Source: UBA7960 sp964624065 (GTDB lineage Bacteria; Bacteroidota; Bacteroidia; Bacteroidales; UBA7960). From it: DNA of 18,305 bases. The translations under genes and the position numbers were made by a program. Below the pieces are notes generated by a model that worked only from the letters and a program-made list of their open reading frames with translations, made no database searches and was not told where the DNA came from. Location: positions 1 to 18,305 of the forward strand of contig CAZUWF010000038.1 of NCBI GenBank assembly GCA_964624065.1, in the 5' to 3' direction. Positions 7,679 through 15,599 of this stretch are shown piece by piece (within the stretch, counting starts at the first letter, position 1; every line of letters begins with the position of its first letter).

Positions 7679-9964
7679 ATGAAAGAGGCAATTGATGCGG
7701 CAAAATTGGCAAGCAGTTTCGCGAACTCCACTGGTTGCAATGTTTTCTTGACTGGAAAGGCTGGCACCGGAAAGACAACATTCATGCGCGAGCTTATTGC
7801 TACCACCCATAAAAAAGCGGTTGTTGCAGCGCCCACGGGCATCGCTGCCATAAATGCCGGAGGAGTTACTCTGCATTCGTTGTTTCACCTTCCGTTCGGA
7901 ACCATCGTTCCAAGCATCGACGGCGTTAACGTCAACAACCTCAGCGAAAACGTAACCACACATCAAGGGCTTCTGTCAAAGCTAACTATGAACAGTGCCA
8001 AGATGGCTTTGTTGCGCGAGATGGAGTTGCTTGTCATTGACGAGGTGAGTATGCTACGGGCAGATATCCTCGATGCCATCGACGTGGTTTTGCGGCACGT
8101 GAGGCGCAACAAGTCAAGGCCATTCGGCGGAGTTCAGGTGCTTTTCATTGGCGACCTACTTCAGTTGCCCCCAGTAGTAAAAAACCAAGAGTGGGATCTG
8201 CTTAAATGGCATTACAACTCTATGTTCTTTTTCGATGCCAACGTGCTAAAAGACAAGCCGCTTATTTACCTTGAGCTGGAGGAAATCTACCGACAATCTG
8301 ACGAAGAGTTCATTGAGCTACTCGAAAACTTTAGAATAGGAAAAGTATCCTCAGAGTCCTTGTCAATCCTGCAATCCAAGTACAAACCAAACATTGATCC
8401 CACAACCAAGGAAGGGTGGATTTACCTTACCACCCACAACCACAAGGCAGATAGGATAAACGCCCGAGCACTCGAAAAACTTCCTAGACGCAAGCACTCT
8501 TTCAGCGCAAGAATTGACGGCACTTTCAACGAGCACCAGTACCCCGTTGAGTTTACCCTCGAACTAAAGGAAGGTGCGCAGGTGATGTTCATAAAAAATG
8601 ACTATTCGGGCAATAGGCTTTATTTTAACGGAAAGATTGGCATTATAGATTCCATTGACGATGACTCAATTTTGGTTTCCTTTCCTGATGGCTCGGAGCC
8701 AGCAACGATAGAACCATATACTTGGGAAAACAAAAAATATTCGCTCGACACCGAAACCAACGAGATATCAGAAAAGGTTGAGGGAACATTTACACACCTG
8801 CCAATCAAGCTTGCTTGGGCCATAACCATACACAAAAGCCAGGGACTTACCTTCGAGAAGGCAATCATTGACTTTGCCGATGCCTTTGCTGCGGGGCAGG
8901 CATACGTTGCCCTTTCGCGATTAACGAGCCTCGACGGGTTATTGCTGGCATCGCCGGTTCCCTCACGTACGTTTGATGCCGATGGTTCCATAATTTCCTT
9001 TTCGGAAAACAAAAAATCTGCAGAGGAATTGAAACGCGAGCTCGAAATAGGCACACTGCTTTTTGCCCAAGACGAGGTTGAGAAAACTTTTCTTGTAAAA
9101 CCTTTGTCAGGACTGTTTCATTCAATTATTATTTCCATAAAAGAGGGAAAGGGAAAGTCCAAAAAGGTTGAGCACATTCCTTGGCTCGAGCAACAGAAAA
9201 ATGAGATTGAAGCCATTGATGAAGTAGGACAAAAGTTCATAAATCAGCTAAAAAGCAACCGAGCATTTGAAAGCAAGGAAAAACTAAAATATTTGTCTGA
9301 AAGGCTTGGCAAGGCTCAAGATTATTTCGTGCCAGCTTTGCAAAAGGTGTCAGAGGGCATACTCAATCACGCCAAGGAAGTTTCGGAAGAAAGCGGCAAC
9401 AAGAAATATGTTGGTGAGCTGGAGGCGGTAGAAGCTGCCATAAGGAGTAAGGTTAAGGCCATTTTCAAACTATCCAAGCTGATTGAATCCATTACCGAGA
9501 ACTCAATCCTCGACAAGCAAACGGCAAGAAATCCAGAACAGGATCAACTTGGCCAGGCAATAAGGCAAGATTTTGCCGAGTTTACCGGAACCAAGAGCAG
9601 GCGAAAAAAAGATAAGCCCAAAAAGGAAAGGGAACCAATGATTCCATCAAGGGACATTACGCTTGAATTATTGAAATCAGGCATGGCAATTGATGAAATT
9701 GCCATTGAACGGGGATTTGCCAAAAGCACCATAGAAGGGCATTTGGCTTGGTTTGTTGAACAAGGTTTATTGGATGCGAGCCAGCTTGTGGAGCCAAAGA
9801 AAATGGAGATGATTTTTGAAGCACTAAAGGTAGTTCAAAGCTCAAATTTAGGGGATATTATGGCCGTTTTGGGCGACGAGGTTACTTACAGCGATTTGAG
9901 GTTTGTGCTGGCACAATATGGTGGCAAAATATTTAATGAAAAAACCGCCTTAAAGACTAAATAA
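7679..9964 (+). CDS. PIF1/RecD-like superfamily 1 helicase with C-terminal helix-turn-helix domain
   Basis: A protein of 761 residues, an ATP-dependent DNA helicase of the PIF1/RecD-like type common in Bacteroidota. The ATG at 7679 is chosen because it opens directly into the fold and follows a TAnnTTTG box; the upstream TTG at 7607 would read through the terminator. Visible motifs are Walker A GKAGTGKT at 26-33, motif Ia APTGIAA at ~51-57, Walker B VIDEVSM at ~119-125, motif III FIGDLLQLPPV at ~155-165, and near 380-420 the UvrD_C_2-like AITIHKSQGLTF and AYVALSRL. A charged, helical linker (~490-650) leads to an HTH region at ~655-700 (SRDITLELLKSGMAIDEIA, then GFAKSTIEGHL). This HTH type is found at the C-termini of RecQ-like and other helicases. 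It probably acts in genome maintenance such as displacing obstacles or resolving structures; no partner gene is nearby. It is monocistronic and convergent with the next gene. Confidence 0.88.
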   Translation: MKEAIDAAKLASSFANSTGCNVFLTGKAGTGKTTFMRELIATTHKKAVVAAPTGIAAINAGGVTLHSLFHLPFGTIVPSIDGVNVNNLSENVTTHQGLLSKLTMNSAKMALLREMELLVIDEVSMLRADILDAIDVVLRHVRRNKSRPFGGVQVLFIGDLLQLPPVVKNQEWDLLKWHYNSMFFFDANVLKDKPLIYLELEEIYRQSDEEFIELLENFRIGKVSSESLSILQSKYKPNIDPTTKEGWIYLTTHNHKADRINARALEKLPRRKHSFSARIDGTFNEHQYPVEFTLELKEGAQVMFIKNDYSGNRLYFNGKIGIIDSIDDDSILVSFPDGSEPATIEPYTWENKKYSLDTETNEISEKVEGTFTHLPIKLAWAITIHKSQGLTFEKAIIDFADAFAAGQAYVALSRLTSLDGLLLASPVPSRTFDADGSIISFSENKKSAEELKRELEIGTLLFAQDEVEKTFLVKPLSGLFHSIIISIKEGKGKSKKVEHIPWLEQQKNEIEAIDEVGQKFINQLKSNRAFESKEKLKYLSERLGKAQDYFVPALQKVSEGILNHAKEVSEESGNKKYVGELEAVEAAIRSKVKAIFKLSKLIESITENSILDKQTARNPEQDQLGQAIRQDFAEFTGTKSRRKKDKPKKEREPMIPSRDITLELLKSGMAIDEIAIERGFAKSTIEGHLAWFVEQGLLDASQLVEPKKMEMIFEALKVVQSSNLGDIMAVLGDEVTYSDLRFVLAQYGGKIFNEKTALKTK

Positions 9965-9980
9965 TACGCATCGTCATACC

Positions 9981-10844
9981 CTAAAAACATTCCAAGCACC
10001 TTTCAAGGCTATCTTTCCAGCACGGTATTTCAAGGTTAAAATCTTTTATGATCAAGGTTTTGTCCAAAACGCTATATTTGGGACGAGCTGCCTGGAACCA
10101 AAAATCGCTTGTTTTGGCAGGGGAAATGTTGCAAGCAACTTCCTTTCTTTTTAGTATTTCTGTGGCAAAATCGTACCAAGAAGCTTCGCCAAGGTTGCTG
10201 TAGTTGTAAAGTCTATTGAATTTTCCCTCGGGCAACAGGTCAATAACTTTTAAAATTGTGGTTGCCAGATCGGCCGCAAAGGTAGGTGTTCCTATTTGGT
10301 CATTCACCACCTTGAGGTTTTCGCCCTTATGGGCTTTGTGCAATATTGTTTTCAAGAAGTTATTTCCGTGGGTAGAATACAGCCAAGAAGTGCGGATGAT
10401 TACCGCCCTCCCTGCAATTTCTTGTATGAATTTGTCCCCTTGCAACTTGGTTCTTCCGTAGTAGTTTATTGGGTTTGGGGTGTCGCTTTCGCGATATGGC
10501 TCACTTGCATTTCCATCGAAAACATAATCGGTTGAAACGTGTACCAGCAATGCTCCATTTTGGTTGCAAAGTTCTGCAAGTAGCTTCGGAACGTCAGAAT
10601 TTACTGCCTTGGCCTCTGCTCGGTTTTCCTCGGCACCGTCAACACTGGTATATGCCGCGCAGTTGATTACACAATCGAATTGGTGATTTGCATAGAAATC
10701 CCTTACAATTTGGCTATTGGTTAGGTCAAGCTCCTCCTTGTCTGTAAAAATAAAATTGCGATCAGGAATATTGATGGCCAGCTTTTGCAACTCCAACCCA
10801 AGTTGGCCTTGGCTGCCTGTTACCAATATGTTTATTTTTTTCAC
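9981..10844 (-). CDS. rmlD: dTDP-4-dehydrorhamnose reductase (RmlD family)
   Basis: A protein of 287 residues, normal for the family. It reduces dTDP-4-dehydro-L-rhamnose to dTDP-L-rhamnose with NAD(P)H, the last step of rhamnose activation in the cytoplasm. Visible signatures are the N-terminal Rossmann motif G10-SQGQLG, the RmlD-typical STDYVFDG at 104-111, the catalytic Y129-GRT-K133, and NCAAYTSVDGAE at ~61-72. It begins 15 bases after the stop of the UDP-glucuronate decarboxylase gene, so the two are one operon. The rmlA, rmlB and rmlC genes needed to make the substrate are not in the window. The gene is convergent with the helicase, with only 16 bases between stops and no obvious terminator there. 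Other RmlD-like sugar reductases cannot be fully excluded. Confidence 0.88.
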   Translation of the reverse strand: MKKINILVTGSQGQLGLELQKLAINIPDRNFIFTDKEELDLTNSQIVRDFYANHQFDCVINCAAYTSVDGAEENRAEAKAVNSDVPKLLAELCNQNGALLVHVSTDYVFDGNASEPYRESDTPNPINYYGRTKLQGDKFIQEIAGRAVIIRTSWLYSTHGNNFLKTILHKAHKGENLKVVNDQIGTPTFAADLATTILKVIDLLPEGKFNRLYNYSNLGEASWYDFATEILKRKEVACNISPAKTSDFWFQAARPKYSVLDKTLIIKDFNLEIPCWKDSLERCLECF

Positions 10845-10859
10845 CTGCGGGGTTGGTTG

Positions 10860-11801
10860 CTAAAGTTCTAGTATGTTCCTGAAATACTCGATGGTTGGCT
10901 TTAAGCCCTCTTCCAATTCCACCGTTGGTGTCCAACCTAATGTCTTCTTTGCAAATTCTATATCGGGCTGGCGCTGGGCGGGGTCGTCTAGCGGCAATGG
11001 TTCAAAGCTTACCCTAGAGCTTGAGCCAGTGAGGTTCAAAACCTTGTAGGCCAATTCTAGCATCGTAAACTCTCGCGGGTTTCCAAGATTCATCGGGCCT
11101 GTTACGTTGTTGGGTGTTTGCATTAACATTATCAAGGCCTTCACCAAGTCATCAACGTAGCAAAAACTCCTGGTTTGCTTACCGTCACCAAAAACTGTTA
11201 TGTTATTGCCTTTCAATGCCTGAACTATGAAGTTTGAAACCACACGGCCATCGTTGGGGTGCATCCTTGGGCCATAGGTGTTGAATATGCGGGCAATTTT
11301 TATTTCGACCCCATTTTGGCGATGGTAATTTACGAACAATGCCTCGGCGCACCTCTTCCCCTCGTCATAGCAAGCACGGGGACCTATGGGGTTCACGTTG
11401 CCCCAATAGCTTTCTGGCTGGGGGTGAAGTTCGGGATCGCCATAAACCTCGCTTGTGGAAGCTTGCAGTATTTTTGCCTTGAGGCGTTTTGCCAGACCAA
11501 GCATATTTATAGCACCCATTACCGATGTCTTGATGGTTTTTATTCCGTTGTACTGGTAATGCACTGGCGAGGCTGGACAGGCTAGGTTGTAAATCTCGTC
11601 GGCTTCAACGAAAAATGGTATGGTAACATCGTGCCGTATCAATTCAAAGTACGGGTTGTCGAGCAAATGGACTATGTTTTCCTTTTGCCCTGTGAAGAAA
11701 TTATCCAAGCAAAAAACTTCGTGCCCACGGTTTAGCAGTTCCTCGCAAAGGTGCGAACCTACAAACCCTGCGCCTCCGGTTACCAATATCCTTTTTCGCA
11801 T
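10860..11801 (-). CDS. UDP-glucuronate decarboxylase (UDP-xylose synthase), extended SDR family
   Basis: A protein of 313 residues. It converts UDP-glucuronate to UDP-xylose using bound NAD+, supplying xylose for surface polysaccharide. Visible signatures are GGAGFVG at 9-15 (NAD binding), LDNFFTG at 32-38, the ASTSEVYGDP block at 114-123, the WGNVNPIGPRACYDEGKR stretch that marks this subfamily (catalytic Y145 and K149), and ARIFNTYGPRMHPNDGRVV near 190. These separate it from RmlB (dTDP-glucose dehydratase) and GalE. It is the first gene of a two-gene operon with the rhamnose reductase. The ATG at 11801 directly precedes the Rossmann strand. A promoter-like sequence lies within 65 bases upstream. 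Confidence 0.92.
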   Translation of the reverse strand: MRKRILVTGGAGFVGSHLCEELLNRGHEVFCLDNFFTGQKENIVHLLDNPYFELIRHDVTIPFFVEADEIYNLACPASPVHYQYNGIKTIKTSVMGAINMLGLAKRLKAKILQASTSEVYGDPELHPQPESYWGNVNPIGPRACYDEGKRCAEALFVNYHRQNGVEIKIARIFNTYGPRMHPNDGRVVSNFIVQALKGNNITVFGDGKQTRSFCYVDDLVKALIMLMQTPNNVTGPMNLGNPREFTMLELAYKVLNLTGSSSRVSFEPLPLDDPAQRQPDIEFAKKTLGWTPTVELEEGLKPTIEYFRNILEL

Positions 11802-11832
11802 AGCATCAAAAATTAGTGGTTTTTAAAAAACA

Positions 11833-11863
11833 CAAATTCACAGGATAAACCTGGTTACTTCAA
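11833..11863 (-). promoter_or_regulatory. Probable promoter of the nucleotide-sugar operon
   Basis: On the minus strand, TTG (11863-11861), a 20-base spacer, then TGAATTTG (11840-11833), one mismatch from TAnnTTTG at the correct Bacteroidota spacing. A start near 11826 would give a leader of about 25 bases before the ATG at 11801. Confidence 0.42.
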
Positions 11864-11911
11864 CACTCAAATTTCGACCTTCAACGTCTGTCTTTTGAAA
11901 TGGAACCTCGC

Positions 11912-12418
11912 CTATTCGAAGAAAAATATATTTCCCTCGTTGATTGGAACTTGCCTGGAAAACCCTTCTTCAAGGGAGATAAAGGTTTCGGTTGATGATA
12001 CCTCCGGAATGGTTTGGATTTTCTCTACTATGATCTTTTTAAGATGTTCGTTGCTCTTTGTGTAAACCTTAACGAAAAGTGAATATCGTCCGGAAATATG
12101 GTGACATTCGACAACCTCGGGAATGTTTTTTATGGTTTGGAAAACCTCTTCGTGAGTGCTGCCATTGAGTGGATTTATCGTAACACCAATGAAGGCGCAG
12201 GTATAATAACCAAGTCCTTTTGGGCTAAGCTTGAAAAAGGAGCCGTCCAGGATGTTTGAATCGATGAGTTTTTGCACCCTTTGGTGAACGGCCGCACCAC
12301 TTATGCCACAAATCCTCGCAATTTCTAGAAAAGGCATCCTTGCATTAGCCGAAAGCACCTCCAATATTTTCTTGTCGGTGCTGTCTATCTGAAAGCCTTT
12401 TTCGCTAAATAGGTTCAT
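11912..12418 (-). CDS. Lrp/AsnC-family transcriptional regulator
   Basis: A protein of 168 residues. It has an N-terminal winged HTH (IDSTDKKILEVLSANARMPF, then EIARICGISGAAVHQRVQKL, residues ~10-55), a linker, and a C-terminal RAM/effector domain (~70-150) with the typical VVECHHISGRYSLFVKVY core. Such proteins form octamers or other oligomers and bind amino acids as effectors. The frame is open to 12502, but the ATG at 12418 gives normal family length and lies downstream of an exact -7 box at 12443-12436; upstream starts would precede the predicted transcript. It is transcribed divergently from the Cys/Met-metabolism PLP enzyme across 147 bases. This matches the known MdeR-mdeA arrangement in Pseudomonas putida, where an Lrp-type regulator controls methionine gamma-lyase. 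Control of the neighbour is inference. Confidence 0.9.
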   Translation of the reverse strand: MNLFSEKGFQIDSTDKKILEVLSANARMPFLEIARICGISGAAVHQRVQKLIDSNILDGSFFKLSPKGLGYYTCAFIGVTINPLNGSTHEEVFQTIKNIPEVVECHHISGRYSLFVKVYTKSNEHLKKIIVEKIQTIPEVSSTETFISLEEGFSRQVPINEGNIFFFE

Positions 12419-12435
12419 ATTGTTAATAGTTTTTA

Positions 12436-12443
12436 CAAAAATA
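12436..12443 (-). promoter_or_regulatory. -7 box (TATTTTTG) of the Lrp-family gene
   Basis: An exact TAnnTTTG on the minus strand, 17 bases before the ATG at 12418. No TTG at standard -33 spacing is seen. It decides the choice of start for the regulator. Confidence 0.55.
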
Positions 12444-12527
12444 ATCATAATTGCTTGAAAACTGTAGTTAATATCCAAGAAAAAATAAAATACTCTAATC
12501 AAACCTCAAAAATCATGAATTAATGGA

Positions 12528-12535
12528 TACTTTTG
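12528..12535 (+). promoter_or_regulatory. -7 box (TACTTTTG) of the Cys/Met-metabolism enzyme gene
   Basis: An exact TAnnTTTG, 30 bases before the ATG at 12566. It overlaps the alternative TTG at 12533, so that codon is promoter rather than coding. The -33 region has no TTG at normal spacing, which fits an activator-dependent promoter. Confidence 0.6.
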
Positions 12536-12565
12536 CACCGCAAAAACCTTTTATCAAAACCGCAA

Positions 12566-13765
12566 ATGAATTTCGATCCGGCAACCAACATTCAAGACCT
12601 ACTTCAATTTGGAGAGTTTGGCGACGTAAACCCATCTATCACCGACTCGGCCACCTATACCTTCATGGAGGCCAAAACTATGTTAGATACCTTTCAGGGC
12701 CAAGAGCAAGGTTGTTTCTTGTACTCGCGTCACTGGAACCCGTCGAACAGGTACCTTGCCGATGCCCTCGCGGCAATGGAAGGCACGGAAAGTGCGTGGA
12801 TAACCGCCTCTGGAATGGCCGCCATAACAAATGTCATTTTACAGCTTTGCAACACCGGCGACCACATTGTGTCGAGCATTACAACCTACGGAGGAACTTA
12901 TGCTTTTTTGGACAACTACCTGAAAAAGTTCAAAATTGACGTAACCTTTGTGGACATTACCAAACCCGACGAAGTAAAAAAGGCAATGAGGCCCAACACC
13001 ACGATGATTTATACCGAGTCGGTGACCAATCCTATGCTTCAAGTTTCTGATTTGCCCCAGCTTTCAGAGATTGCCAGGAAGCACGGTGCGAAGCTGGTGG
13101 TTGACAATACTTTTACCCCAATGATAATTGCCCCTTCCAAGCTGGGGGCCGACATAGTGGTTTACAGTATGACCAAGTTTATCAATGGCAAGAACGACTG
13201 CGTGGCAGGGGCAATATGCGGAAGTGCAGATTTTATCAATTCTCTTGCCGATGTCAATTCAGGCACTTCGATGCTTCTCGGACCAGTGTTGGATCCATTG
13301 CGAGCCTCAAGCATTCACAAAAACCTCCACACTTTGCACATAAGGATGAAACAACATAGCCACAATGCAATGTACCTCGCCAAAAAATTCAAGGATGTAG
13401 GACTAAAGTTTAATTATCCAGGAATGCCGGAACACCCCCAGCACGACTTAATGAAAAGATTGATGAATGAAGAGTATGGCTTTGGGGGTCTTATTGCCAT
13501 TGATATGGAGACAAGCGATAGGGCTACCAAACTAATGGAGATGATGCAAATTGTTGGTGTGGGCTATTTGGCCGTAAGCTTGGGCTATTTCAAAACATTG
13601 TTTAGCAATTCAGGAAAAAGCACCTCGAGCGAAGTGCCGGCTAACGTTCAAAAGGAAATGGGTTTGTCTGATGGGCTTATAAGGTTTTCGGTTGGACTGG
13701 ACAATGACATTGACAGGACATGGCAAAAGATTTTGTACTGCCTTCAAACACTCAAATTCTTGTAA
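12566..13765 (+). CDS. Cys/Met-metabolism PLP-dependent enzyme (trans-sulfuration family)
   Basis: A protein of 400 residues, a fold-type I PLP enzyme of the methionine gamma-lyase, cystathionine gamma-lyase/synthase and O-acylhomoserine sulfhydrylase family. Visible features are Y53-S-R55 (phosphate contacts from the neighbouring subunit), ASGMAAI, TESVTNPML, the PLP aspartate in VVDNTF, Schiff-base K204 in SMTKFINGKND, SSEVP near 355 and the C-terminal GLIRFSVGLDN with the carboxylate-binding Arg. At the site where classical methionine gamma-lyases carry the catalytic Cys (YGCT), this protein has YGGT, as in cystathionine enzymes. The exact reaction is therefore left open. The ATG at 12566 is preferred because TTG 12533 lies within the -7 box. 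The divergent Lrp-family gene suggests control by amino-acid availability. An intrinsic terminator lies 154 bases downstream. Confidence 0.87.
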   Translation: MNFDPATNIQDLLQFGEFGDVNPSITDSATYTFMEAKTMLDTFQGQEQGCFLYSRHWNPSNRYLADALAAMEGTESAWITASGMAAITNVILQLCNTGDHIVSSITTYGGTYAFLDNYLKKFKIDVTFVDITKPDEVKKAMRPNTTMIYTESVTNPMLQVSDLPQLSEIARKHGAKLVVDNTFTPMIIAPSKLGADIVVYSMTKFINGKNDCVAGAICGSADFINSLADVNSGTSMLLGPVLDPLRASSIHKNLHTLHIRMKQHSHNAMYLAKKFKDVGLKFNYPGMPEHPQHDLMKRLMNEEYGFGGLIAIDMETSDRATKLMEMMQIVGVGYLAVSLGYFKTLFSNSGKSTSSEVPANVQKEMGLSDGLIRFSVGLDNDIDRTWQKILYCLQTLKFL

Positions 13766-13919
13766 GGCAAATTTTTAAAATTAAATTGGTCCTTGCCCAA
13801 AACAAATGGGCGAAAAAAAAATCGTAAAAGAACTAAAAGCAAAAAAAATAAATTTTTCTTGTTTTTTTAAATTTTTTGTTTTACTTTTATGGTGTTGTTT
13901 TGGTTAGTTGATTGGTGAG

Positions 13920-13953
13920 CCCGGGACAGGATCTTTCTGTCCTGGGTTTTTTT
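13920..13953 (+). terminator. Rho-independent terminator, plus strand
   Basis: Stem CCCGGGACAG (13920-13929) pairs with CTGTCCTGGG (13937-13946), ten pairs including one G-U, with a 7-base loop and then seven T. It is the first convincing terminator after the PLP-enzyme gene. The 154 bases between that stop and the stem are very A/T-rich homopolymer runs with no gene. Confidence 0.85.
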
Positions 13954-13962
13954 GTGCCCCAT

Positions 13963-13998
13963 AAAAAGCGAAAGTCGCCAAAAATGGCGACTTTCGCT
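13963..13998 (-). terminator. Rho-independent terminator of the alkaline phosphatase gene
   Basis: A perfect 14-bp inverted repeat (13967-13980 with 13985-13998, AGCGAAAGTCGCCA and its complement) with a 4-base loop. Read on the minus strand it is followed by a five-T run (13967-13963). It lies 52 bases beyond the phosphatase stop. Read on the plus strand it lacks a T-tract. Confidence 0.78.
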
Positions 13999-14049
13999 AC
14001 TTGTTTCAAACGATTTAATGTAAAATTCAAGTGTTGGTCTTTGGGATTT

Positions 14050-15477
14050 TTACCTTCCCCATAGCAAAAAGATGGCCTGCGGAATTTGAACGTTTTGCAT
14101 GTACCTTCCAAAAACTGGATCGCTTTCCCCTGCCAACAATTCAAAAATCTCTTTCCCTTTTCCCTTCGCGAAAAAGGGAACCAGCATGTTGGTATGTGCA
14201 TCGGAATTAAATTTATGTAAAGGCAATTTACCTCTACCTTCATTTCCAACCTTTGAGCTAATATCCTCTGGAAAGTTTGGTCCGGTAAGGTAACCTGTTT
14301 CGTGGTCGGAAGTCAGAATTAAAAGTGTTTCTTCCCAGCTACTATGTTTCTCGACCCACTCTATTGCAGCTTTAATGGAATTGTTCAGGTCAATTTGTTC
14401 TTCGATTATTCTGGGCAAATGGTTGTCGTGACCGGCCCAGTCAATTGCCCCGCCTTCGATCATCACGAAAAAACCGTTTGGGTTTTGACTAAGAACATTA
14501 AGCGATGCCCTGGTAATCTCTTCAAGTGTGGGAGCGTTTTTGTTAAGGGGAGTATGGAAAGGGAGCGTTTCGCCCAAAACCTTTGTTCGGCCTTGGTTGA
14601 GGGTTGTGTTAACCTGTGCTATTCCAAGAACCCTTTTCGGGGTCTTCCCTGTACTCAGGGCTTTGAAATCCTCGCGGGTTTGTACCACCGTCCATGGATC
14701 TGGTTTTCCATCTCCGTTGCAGTCAAGCACACTAAAGGTCCTGCCTCCTACCACAAATGAGGTTTTTCCTTCGTTTCGAATCAATTGGTTCCACAATTCA
14801 CGCCCCCCAACATAGCGGTCGTTGTTTTCGGAGGGTTTCCCATCATCGTTAAAGTTGGGGTGTCCTGCACCCATAATTAGATCAATGTTGGTGTTAAACA
14901 ACTGGTATCTGGCAATATCGCCATAGTTACGCCTGTCATGGTTGTGTGCACTAAAACTGGCCGGAGTGGCGTGTGATATTTGAACGCTGGTGGCTATGCC
15001 CACCGATTTGCCAAGACTTTTTGCCACCTGACTAATGTGCATCAAAGTATCGCCATTAATTCCGATTCCAATAGAGTTGTTGTAGGTTTTAACCCCAGTT
15101 GAAAGGGCGGTTCCGCCAGCTCCACTGTCAGTGGCTCCCCGTTTTATATTCTCGGGATCGGTCCAGCTTAACCGGGGGTTGTATCCATAACTGAAATGCT
15201 TCTCGGTTGCGGTATTGTGGGTCATGGCTGGGTAGGTTGCATGTGCCAACCTTAACCAATCTGCTTGCTCGTAGGGCTGAGCATTGGCAGCTCCGTACTG
15301 GAAAAAATTGGCAGAAAGCACGTGGTTGAAGCCCATTCCATCGCCAACAAAAAAGATAATGTTTTTTGGGGCTGATTGCATGCCTAGTTTGTCAACCTTT
15401 GACTGAGCCTTGCAAGATGGTGAAAAAGCAAGCAAGAATGAAATGAAAATAACCGTGAAAATCCTTTTAAGAGTCAT
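14050..15477 (-). CDS. Alkaline phosphatase, PhoA type
   Basis: A protein of 475 residues, an exported metal-dependent phosphomonoesterase that releases phosphate outside the cytoplasm. The first ~22 residues are a signal peptide; Cys22 (FSPSC) could be lipidated, though the lipobox is loose. Catalytic landmarks are metal ligand D46 in VGDGMG, the nucleophile S118 in TDSGAGG, H169/T171 in SHATPA, R182 or R183, the EGGAIDWAGHDNH cluster at 341-353 (E341, D346, H350), D391-H392 in TSDHETG, and H428 in AHTN. All residues expected for the two-zinc-plus-magnesium centre have candidates. Residues 252-260 (DCNGDGKPD) form a DxNxDGxxD calcium-loop-like insertion near the middle. The gene is monocistronic, with its own -7 box upstream and terminator downstream. 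No Pho box was recognised. Confidence 0.93.
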   Translation of the reverse strand: MTLKRIFTVIFISFLLAFSPSCKAQSKVDKLGMQSAPKNIIFFVGDGMGFNHVLSANFFQYGAANAQPYEQADWLRLAHATYPAMTHNTATEKHFSYGYNPRLSWTDPENIKRGATDSGAGGTALSTGVKTYNNSIGIGINGDTLMHISQVAKSLGKSVGIATSVQISHATPASFSAHNHDRRNYGDIARYQLFNTNIDLIMGAGHPNFNDDGKPSENNDRYVGGRELWNQLIRNEGKTSFVVGGRTFSVLDCNGDGKPDPWTVVQTREDFKALSTGKTPKRVLGIAQVNTTLNQGRTKVLGETLPFHTPLNKNAPTLEEITRASLNVLSQNPNGFFVMIEGGAIDWAGHDNHLPRIIEEQIDLNNSIKAAIEWVEKHSSWEETLLILTSDHETGYLTGPNFPEDISSKVGNEGRGKLPLHKFNSDAHTNMLVPFFAKGKGKEIFELLAGESDPVFGRYMQNVQIPQAIFLLWGR

Positions 15478-15506
15478 AAATTTTACTTTTTGGGGTTAAT
15501 GATATG

Positions 15507-15514
15507 CAAAGGTA
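15507..15514 (-). promoter_or_regulatory. -7 box (TACCTTTG) of the alkaline phosphatase gene
   Basis: An exact TAnnTTTG on the minus strand, 29 bases before the ATG at 15477. A TTG lies 23 bases further upstream (15540-15538), slightly beyond the usual 19-21 spacing. Confidence 0.55.
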
Positions 15515-15547
15515 GGAACCAAAACCTAAACCATTTGCAATTTTTAC

Positions 15548-15587
15548 AAGCTTTTTTGGGACACCACAAACCACCTAAAAAAGGCTT
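15548..15587. repeat. Imperfect inverted repeat between the DoxX gene and the phosphatase promoter
   Basis: Arms AAGC-TTTTTT-GG (15548-15559) and CC-T-AAAAAA-GGCTT (15574-15587) pair over 12 bases with two single-base bulges. It could fold in RNA from either strand, and lies 13 bases after the DoxX stop, but neither strand has a T-run after the stem. It might still act as a weak transcript end for the DoxX gene. Confidence 0.38.
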
Positions 15588-15599
15588 CGTAAGATTAAG

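Noticed and set aside
12419..12502. Longer Lrp-family start at 12502
   Set aside because: The extra residues precede the conserved N-terminus and lie upstream of the exact -7 box at 12443-12436.
13793..13813. Hairpin TTGCCCA/TGGGCGA just after the PLP-enzyme stop, considered as its terminator
   Set aside because: It is followed by A, not T, on the plus strand, and on the minus strand the T-run precedes the stem. The terminator at 13920-13953 is far better.
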